The notes beneath the pieces are model-generated. The model saw nothing but the letters and a program-made list of their open reading frames with translations, was not told the origin of the DNA and ran no database searches. This document shows, piece by piece, positions 59,301-64,000 of a stretch of DNA of 64,000 nucleotides; the first letter of the stretch is position 1, and each line of letters starts with the position of its first letter. The DNA is from a virus, in the IMG/VR virus record IMGVR_UViG_3300009155_000048, positions 43,135 to 107,134 of that record; one strand, given 5' to 3'. The position numbers and the translations under genes are program-made.

Positions 59301-62300
59301 TTGAACAGTATTAATAATTGGATCAACTACAAATAAAATATTAGTAGATAAACAATATAGGTAATTATTAACCGGATTAAATACAATTAATAACGGTGTT
59401 CCGATGCTTGGTAAATTAACAGTAGTAATAATTGTTGCTAAAACAGAATCAAATACCGTAAGTTTATCACCAAGAACATACATACAACTTGTTAATTGTA
59501 AGTAAATCATATCAACAATATTACTGTTACCACTCATAATATATGAAGTAACATTATAACTATTAGTAGAAGCGTGTGACAAACTAAATGATTGTGTAAA
59601 TGATTGTGATGCGAATTGACCACCTCCAGGAATAACAGGTGGTGTAATTATAGGCAAACAACCAGTTGCGCCAAATCCACCACTAAATGCAATACTAGCA
59701 TATGGCGAAACATCACATCTTGGGTCATTAGTTCCCCAAAATGGGCCTTGATAACTTAATACTAAATTAGTAGGACCTAAATATAAAATGTTATATTCTT
59801 GGTTATCATAAGGTCTAAGTGTGTTGTTAATAGAAACAACTTGTCCAGTTGCAAATGGATCATCTTCAAAACCAAAACTAACCGTATCAGGTAATATTAT
59901 TTCATTTGATGTAATAGTTGCTCCAAAATTTCCTTTTATCTTATTGATTATTTTATATTGATCTATTCCAGGAAGAGATGTTTTACCAGTTCTAATAGAG
60001 TAAACTAACCTTTGGTCTTGCTTCTTAACATTAAATATTAACATAGAATTTACATTAGAAACATAAATACCATAATCATCCAATTCTTGTGAATGTGTTT
60101 CTACCCAATCTGAAATTGCTGTATTTATATCAGGAACACCACTACTAACAGAAACAACTTGATCATAAGATCTACCATTAATTGCAATAGATAAGTAGTT
60201 ACTCATATCAGTAAATATAACTTCAGAATGTTGAATATAAAAATCAGCGGTAGAACCAACCTCAATTGTAAATTGCAAAGGAACATTTGGATATTCAGTT
60301 CTAAGATTAATTGAGTTATAATAAATAGAACTTGAATTACCAACATATTGTAAGTTGGCAATAATACCCAATGAGACTAATCTAGCATAATTTTTGACCA
60401 ACCAGTTTCTTAAAGTTCTATCAATTGTTCTTTGTAAATTAACGTTTAGACCAACATATATCCAATCAATTTGTTCTTGATATTCTTGACCATTTATTTT
60501 AATAATAAATCCAAATTCATCTAAATCAGTAAATACTATGTTGTAATTAAAGTTCACATTTGTATTTTGATTTACTTCTGGAACTAAAATCTCTTCAATA
60601 CCAACATTTTGTTCATACACCTTTGTTGTTGTTCCATAGCTATATGTACCAAGTAGCCCAGCATAAAAATTAACCTCAGCATACAAGCTTGGATAAATTA
60701 AATCCGCATGTAACTTGTAGTTTTTGTAATACAAATCAATATTGAAAAACTTAAAATCATTAACATAATTAGCAGCCACCGAAGCCAGTGTGATAGCATT
60801 ACTTTGTGTAAATGCTTGTGTATAGTATATTTTATTTGTTGTTAAATGAATTTCAGCAGATAATAAAGTTTCAACATTTAAAGTTGTTGTAACCGGTAAA
60901 TATGTAGGAGCTGACCAATATGTAGTATTATCTGGAGTAATAGATGATGTAGCACTCCAAGTGTGTGCCTGAATACATTGATAAATCTTATTATTCCAAA
61001 TAACTTGTGATTGAGTAGCATAATAAGTAACATTAGTATTACCTAAGAATCTAGAAACAGAATCCACAACAATAGAGTTAGTATTAACTGTTGATGATGG
61101 TATAGTAAACTCAGTGCCGGGTTTAAGAACATTTGGAACAGTAGATGAGAAATATATTTGATTTCCACTTAAATTTAATCCACCAGTATAAACCAACGGT
61201 AATTTGGTTTTCATAATTAATTCAATCAAAACATCTTGACTCTGAGTAAATACACCAATACCTAAATCATACTTGTAGTATGACTTATCAAAAATATTAA
61301 CATTATTAATAGTAACAACACCATCATTATTTTCAGTGTTAATCAATGTTAATTTTTTACCATTAAAATATTTAGAGTAAAAATCTGGTTCAGACCAAGA
61401 AGATAATAAGTTATTCAAACTTTGATCCACATAATTATAAACACCAATAGAATTTAATCCACTAACTGTTACATTCTGATAAGAAGTTGTCAAACCAATT
61501 TGAGAACCATATGATGAGTTAAATGTTTGATTATTAATAGAACCAATAATCAAAACACCATTCTTTTTAGTCTCTAAAACGGTATAAGACTGATTTGGAT
61601 TAGTAAATTCAAATATTGGCGTATTGAATAAAATCTGTGTACCTACTGGGTATTTAGATTCAAAATTATCACCATAAATCCACTTAGAATAAAAATTAGG
61701 ATCGGTGTTTACCAGTTCAATAGATGTAACCGATTGATTCATATATGAGTTACCAGTTATATTAAATCTATACTCATTAAACAATTGAAACTTATCTAAT
61801 TTAAGATTACCGGGACTTTCATATTCAAATGCCGGAACACTCTCAAATAAGTAAAGAGCTTGTGTTTTGAAAACATCATTTGAATTTTCAAAGAAAATCA
61901 AATCACCTTCCCATCTTTTGCTACCAGGTAACCATCTAAAATTTAAGGCATCTCCTTCTTTATTAAAAAATATTAATGGGCTCTCCTTAGCTTTACTATA
62001 AAACTTAACATATCTTTCATCTTTTGGAACATTTAAATCTATACCACAATCATCACCAGTTTGGAATGTTTCTGGTATTGCACCTGTAGTATTTGAGTTT
62101 GGAATTTTTACAAACCAATAAAAAGTTGTATTATAAGGTAAAGAATCTAAATATATTTGTGCACCATTTACATTTCCATATATTGATGGAAATGTATAAT
62201 CACTTAAATAAAACTCATAATCACCACTATATCCAGTAGGACCAGTCCAACTAAATGTTGCTGAACTACAGTTTACTTGAACTTGTAAATTGGAAGGTCC

Positions 62301-62882
62301 TAAAATAGGAACTATTGAATAATCAAAAACAGTTGGCGTAACTGGATAAGAAACATTAATAGCTAATGGGTTAGCAGCGTATGATATATTTGCTCCAGAA
62401 ACTAAATTAAAACTATAAGATGTAGAGTCATTCAATACAACATTATCGGGAACAACGGCAATATAAGAGCTGGTATATCCAAGTGATGGGATAGTATCCA
62501 TAGCAATCCAAAAGTAATTACTTGTTGTTAAACCAGTTGATATTAATGGAACATTAAGTGACGACCAATAACCAGAACCACCACCGGAATTTCTATCATT
62601 ATTATTTGAATAGTAATCTGGATAATATCCAATTTGACTAGCGGTTGAAAATACAGAACTTGTTCCAGTATAATATAATCTAAAATAAGATATATCATTG
62701 TATGCAATAGAAGCAAATTCATCATGTAAAGCATTTGAAGCGTTTACAAAATAAATTTCAGATAAATTAGATGTGGTAGCGCTATCTACAACAATTTGCA
62801 TTCCTACTAATGGAACATTTATATCACCTGGATATGTATTGCTAATATTTGGATATACTATGTTATTTGATACAACCGACAC
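56328..62882 (-). CDS. Giant multidomain virion adhesin / baseplate-associated protein, 2184 residues
   Basis: Starts at GTG 62882 (MSVVSNNIVYPN), supported by a late motif 20 bases upstream. Visible parts: a BNR_N-like module (1-190: YPGDINVPLVGMQIVVDS, YFRLYYTGTSSVFST); an FN3-like domain (about 195-275); a carbohydrate-binding-like motif around 640 (WNNKIYQCIQAHTWSA ... YWSAP); a beta propeller of YVTN type (about 1110-1440: MYVLGDKLTVFDSVLATIIT, NNYLYCLSTNILFVVDP, NGDVYVSYSSQTRVDIW); a helical region (about 1780-1900: SYKAIINAINYFGYNDLELY) like baseplate or tail-tip proteins; and two more carbohydrate-binding-like motifs (about 2000 and 2050: WNPFTTYTIDDRVTYYGKVY). Probably a host-binding fibre or wedge component attached through its C-terminal part. 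No enzymatic motif seen. Confidence 0.75.
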   Translation of the reverse strand: MSVVSNNIVYPNISNTYPGDINVPLVGMQIVVDSATTSNLSEIYFVNASNALHDEFASIAYNDISYFRLYYTGTSSVFSTASQIGYYPDYYSNNNDRNSGGGSGYWSSLNVPLISTGLTTSNYFWIAMDTIPSLGYTSSYIAVVPDNVVLNDSTSYSFNLVSGANISYAANPLAINVSYPVTPTVFDYSIVPILGPSNLQVQVNCSSATFSWTGPTGYSGDYEFYLSDYTFPSIYGNVNGAQIYLDSLPYNTTFYWFVKIPNSNTTGAIPETFQTGDDCGIDLNVPKDERYVKFYSKAKESPLIFFNKEGDALNFRWLPGSKRWEGDLIFFENSNDVFKTQALYLFESVPAFEYESPGNLKLDKFQLFNEYRFNITGNSYMNQSVTSIELVNTDPNFYSKWIYGDNFESKYPVGTQILFNTPIFEFTNPNQSYTVLETKKNGVLIIGSINNQTFNSSYGSQIGLTTSYQNVTVSGLNSIGVYNYVDQSLNNLLSSWSEPDFYSKYFNGKKLTLINTENNDGVVTINNVNIFDKSYYKYDLGIGVFTQSQDVLIELIMKTKLPLVYTGGLNLSGNQIYFSSTVPNVLKPGTEFTIPSSTVNTNSIVVDSVSRFLGNTNVTYYATQSQVIWNNKIYQCIQAHTWSATSSITPDNTTYWSAPTYLPVTTTLNVETLLSAEIHLTTNKIYYTQAFTQSNAITLASVAANYVNDFKFFNIDLYYKNYKLHADLIYPSLYAEVNFYAGLLGTYSYGTTTKVYEQNVGIEEILVPEVNQNTNVNFNYNIVFTDLDEFGFIIKINGQEYQEQIDWIYVGLNVNLQRTIDRTLRNWLVKNYARLVSLGIIANLQYVGNSSSIYYNSINLRTEYPNVPLQFTIEVGSTADFYIQHSEVIFTDMSNYLSIAINGRSYDQVVSVSSGVPDINTAISDWVETHSQELDDYGIYVSNVNSMLIFNVKKQDQRLVYSIRTGKTSLPGIDQYKIINKIKGNFGATITSNEIILPDTVSFGFEDDPFATGQVVSINNTLRPYDNQEYNILYLGPTNLVLSYQGPFWGTNDPRCDVSPYASIAFSGGFGATGCLPIITPPVIPGGGQFASQSFTQSFSLSHASTNSYNVTSYIMSGNSNIVDMIYLQLTSCMYVLGDKLTVFDSVLATIITTVNLPSIGTPLLIVFNPVNNYLYCLSTNILFVVDPIINTVQASISLSSIPSDCVINTSNGDVYVSYSSQTRVDIWSATNFTSTRTTYVTTSGNTLKMVFNDSENDMYITQDNDILSRIDGSSRTLQTTYSITGLLPGIFFEPVNTSVYVFGASNLINLNSGATQTISTIATNVTFNDLVFNNMTGDIEVSQGSQYTSIDLSGNLVASVLTSNYGKLAFSQYDGDVYMAAQNSNQVFVLDAMNGSIKHNESFSTGITKMIYNPDRKSMFGVQPSLNSIIEIGVTLNSTITLNGLTYSNVVDTNYGTLHDDYIPHTTLWLKTREYLRKPRENYNNDPYVKYVWKWETDEYPEMFLYDFSGEQLTTTGAYAYTGPKPLTTISLNKNPNKNLDFISLSEYQQTIFDEIVHTLDHVDSEDNLSIVPEPMEIFIGFRADNEGPMASKLVLYKREDISFTIKTTSANSDILQFKFVKDSVNGDYGVIYLNANSTSVFTENSSGVTRGLKASQLLKVNVSDYTNIKNNKYVAVNNGKVFKIRQVYTRSIVVDFVDVIFDEFTQIDDYPKINKTTYLTTTFKVIDKELGRFNISGQTEIEDVRYKIELSNTGQLVAPDDTYIFKEYDINEQGIDWTYLNKKRKEMLMVRHEIFPYVGSYKAIINAINYFGYNDLELYEYYRNINTNSPDFFKLFKVEIPDIFDNTVEGWTVNDFIKHTMPNPNFEDTNLFNLTYKITDKEGNNVLMYSLAEVIMKLQGLKYWLQKNVIPITHRILDITGRADFVGINTISHRNYDTKIINMRQTMTPVDFHLNEAYLMPVNSSSTVYTCHIDFMTATSSAPDYFTIKIRTYKTYKEWNPFTTYTIDDRVTYYGKVYESVIVNNKIKNPKKYDEAPLWDTKTDYQLGQIVSYDRNIYEYVGTQSSFVQFGTASVYTPYYDVLNNGSYAKWIDITEWKNLNFVPVQTLNEYRTGTHSYNFSIDSNIDPFITIEVTSDNGYGQIYTSKKNYEIRGLNDMADPIRYIDPIGPFEPIALITTPTL

Positions 62883-62901
62883 TTTAATTAAAGATTTTTT
62901 A

Positions 62902-62914
62902 TTATATATTAAAA
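62902..62914 (-). promoter_or_regulatory. Late-type promoter TTTTAATATATAA
   Basis: Minus-strand match 19 bases before the GTG start at 62882. Confidence 0.5.
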
Positions 62915-62961
62915 TTAGAAAGCTTTCAGAAACATTATCCTATATAATATCTAAATATTAT

Positions 62962-64000
62962 TTAGATAGTAATAGAAGTCTCAATGAATTGAATGGAATC
63001 AGCAGTAAAATAAACATGACCCGGAGTTACACCTTGTTTATAATAAGCATTTGTAGCAACATCCGCAACTAACCAGAAGTAGTTAGTAACTGTACTACCA
63101 AGTTCACCGACTAGATTTATATCATTAGTATTATAAACTACCAGATTAGGATAAGATGCTGTTCCAACTAAAATAGAATCATTATAAGTAGAACTTGTAC
63201 CAGTAAAATATAATCTAAAATTAGTAACCAAATCCTTATCTTCCAAGACTTGGTCATAAGAATCATTTGTAAAATTAAAATTCCAAAATTTTTGTGGATA
63301 TCCATAACCACTCACACCAACTTCTATTTTAAATAATGGTATATCTTTTTCACCTGGGTAACTATTTCCATTACTATCAGTAAAGATATCAACAGCATTT
63401 ACTACCATTTCATCAACAATTTCAATATTACCACTTGGATCTGAAACTGTTGGAACATAATTCCCACTATTTTTACCATCAAAATCTAAACTATCAAAAG
63501 TAGCATCAACAATATTTCCAAGTGTGGCACTTGGTGAAATACTATAAGCAACCCAAAAGTAATTATCTCCTGGTACAAGTCCATATGGTGGATTTCCACC
63601 ACTAGTCAATGATATTGTGTAATTGCCACTTGGCGCACTTCCAAGTGAACCAAAAACACTCACCGAGCTAAATGATTCATCATTACCAGTGCCATATATC
63701 ATAACATCAGATATATCATTTATAGCATCTGTTGATCCAGTTATTCCCAAGTATAAATTACTAATCCAAGGATAAATATCAAGACCAGAAGTAAAAAATA
63801 AAGTACCAGTTGTACTGACTTTAATTTTAAGTATAGGCACAACAGAAGAACCCGGTTTTGTATATCCAGTTACTTGCTCACAAGTAGATGCTGTATATGA
63901 AATAAAATTATAAGGAGTTTCACCAACCCCACTATTCGGACTTATTGAATAAGTGACACCACTAATATTAATGTAATCAGCGGTTGCGTCTAACACATTA
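62962..64000 (-). CDS. Adhesin with BNR_N-like modules, N-terminus beyond the right edge
   Basis: The frame is open to base 64000, so the gene starts outside the window; a GTG at 63996 is probably internal. About 345 residues are visible, ending FIETSITI. Two or three copies of a module with the pattern P-x-L-K-I-x-V-S-x-G-x-L ... D-I-x-x-x-x-(I/L)-Y-x-T-G-x-x-(D/S)-x-(F/Y) ... NYFWVAYSI/NYFWLVADV are seen, resembling the N-terminal domain of Bacteroidetes neuraminidase (BNR) proteins; the same module begins the 2184-residue protein downstream. Probably one long adhesin that has been split from, or works together with, its neighbour. Confidence 0.7.
   Translation of the reverse strand, partial: NVLDATADYINISGVTYSISPNSGVGETPYNFISYTASTCEQVTGYTKPGSSVVPILKIKVSTTGTLFFTSGLDIYPWISNLYLGITGSTDAINDISDVMIYGTGNDESFSSVSVFGSLGSAPSGNYTISLTSGGNPPYGLVPGDNYFWVAYSISPSATLGNIVDATFDSLDFDGKNSGNYVPTVSDPSGNIEIVDEMVVNAVDIFTDSNGNSYPGEKDIPLFKIEVGVSGYGYPQKFWNFNFTNDSYDQVLEDKDLVTNFRLYFTGTSSTYNDSILVGTASYPNLVVYNTNDINLVGELGSTVTNYFWLVADVATNAYYKQGVTPGHVYFTADSIQFIETSITI

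Noticed and set aside
1-64000. tRNA or rRNA genes
   Set aside because: I looked for cloverleaf-like sections and conserved CCA-adjacent arms in the gaps and saw none; intergenic gaps are nearly all under 170 bases.
1-64000. Insertion sequences or integrase attachment sites
   Set aside because: No transposase or integrase gene and no flanking inverted repeats with target duplications were seen; only homing-endonuclease-type genes indicate mobility.

Overview
The window is a 64 kb AT-rich segment of a large T4-like (contractile-tailed, myovirus-type) phage, most likely infecting a Bacteroidetes host, possibly of the Flavobacteriia. Evidence for T4 ancestry is a set of recognisable head and tail genes: a gp23-like capsid protein, a gp21-like prohead protease, a gp20-like portal, a gp4-like head-completion nuclease, a gp17-like large terminase, a gp18-like sheath, a gp25-like wedge protein, a gp15-like tail completion protein, a gp44-like clamp loader and a gp55-like late sigma factor. 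Evidence for a Bacteroidetes host is the -7 promoter element TAnnTTTG in front of several non-virion genes, an almost complete lack of Shine-Dalgarno sequences, a ClpS of Bacteroidetes type, and large adhesins with neuraminidase-N-terminus-like (BNR_N-like) modules.

Layout. 1-8.8 kb: mainly plus-strand metabolic and DNA genes (a compact family-A-polymerase-like protein, GT-A glycosyltransferase, M20/M28-like metallopeptidase, HAD phosphatase, 2H-phosphoesterase-like protein, Fpg/Nei glycosylase, P-loop ATPase, thymidylate synthase). 8.8-16.6 kb: minus-strand head module (small virion-like protein, major capsid, protease-scaffold fusion, portal). 16.6-19.6 kb: gp4-like nuclease, type II glutamine synthetase, gp55-like sigma. 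19.7-31 kb: mixed block with the tail completion protein, a homing endonuclease, clamp loader, wedge protein, a spanin-like pair, ClpS and many short genes. 30-35 kb: terminase and small hypotheticals. 35.7-56.3 kb: plus-strand tail module (988-residue internal-protein candidate, 1311-residue sheath, homing endonuclease, fibre, lectin-like protein, tape measure). 56.3-64 kb: minus-strand giant adhesins; the last one runs off the right edge.

Two promoter classes can be read. A TAnnTTTG element, usually preceded by CC one base upstream, stands before non-virion genes. A TTAATATATAC element stands 3-30 bases before about 25 genes, mainly virion genes, and is presumably the gp55-type late promoter. 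Both often lie so close to the ATG that the mRNA should be leaderless.

The most notable system is a family of at least ten otherwise unrelated proteins sharing an N-terminus of the form MKxLKxFExF, often followed by a (L/I)xE site like the one in the capsid protein. This resembles the capsid-targeting sequence of T4 internal proteins. It suggests a large cargo of proteins packed in the head, including a cysteine-hydrolase-like enzyme and a 988-residue protein with a second, internal copy of the signal. Other points of interest are the phage-borne glutamine synthetase and ClpS, a possible looped-out ribosome binding site before the clamp loader, an orphan capsid-protein fragment, and a late sigma gene without a proper start codon.
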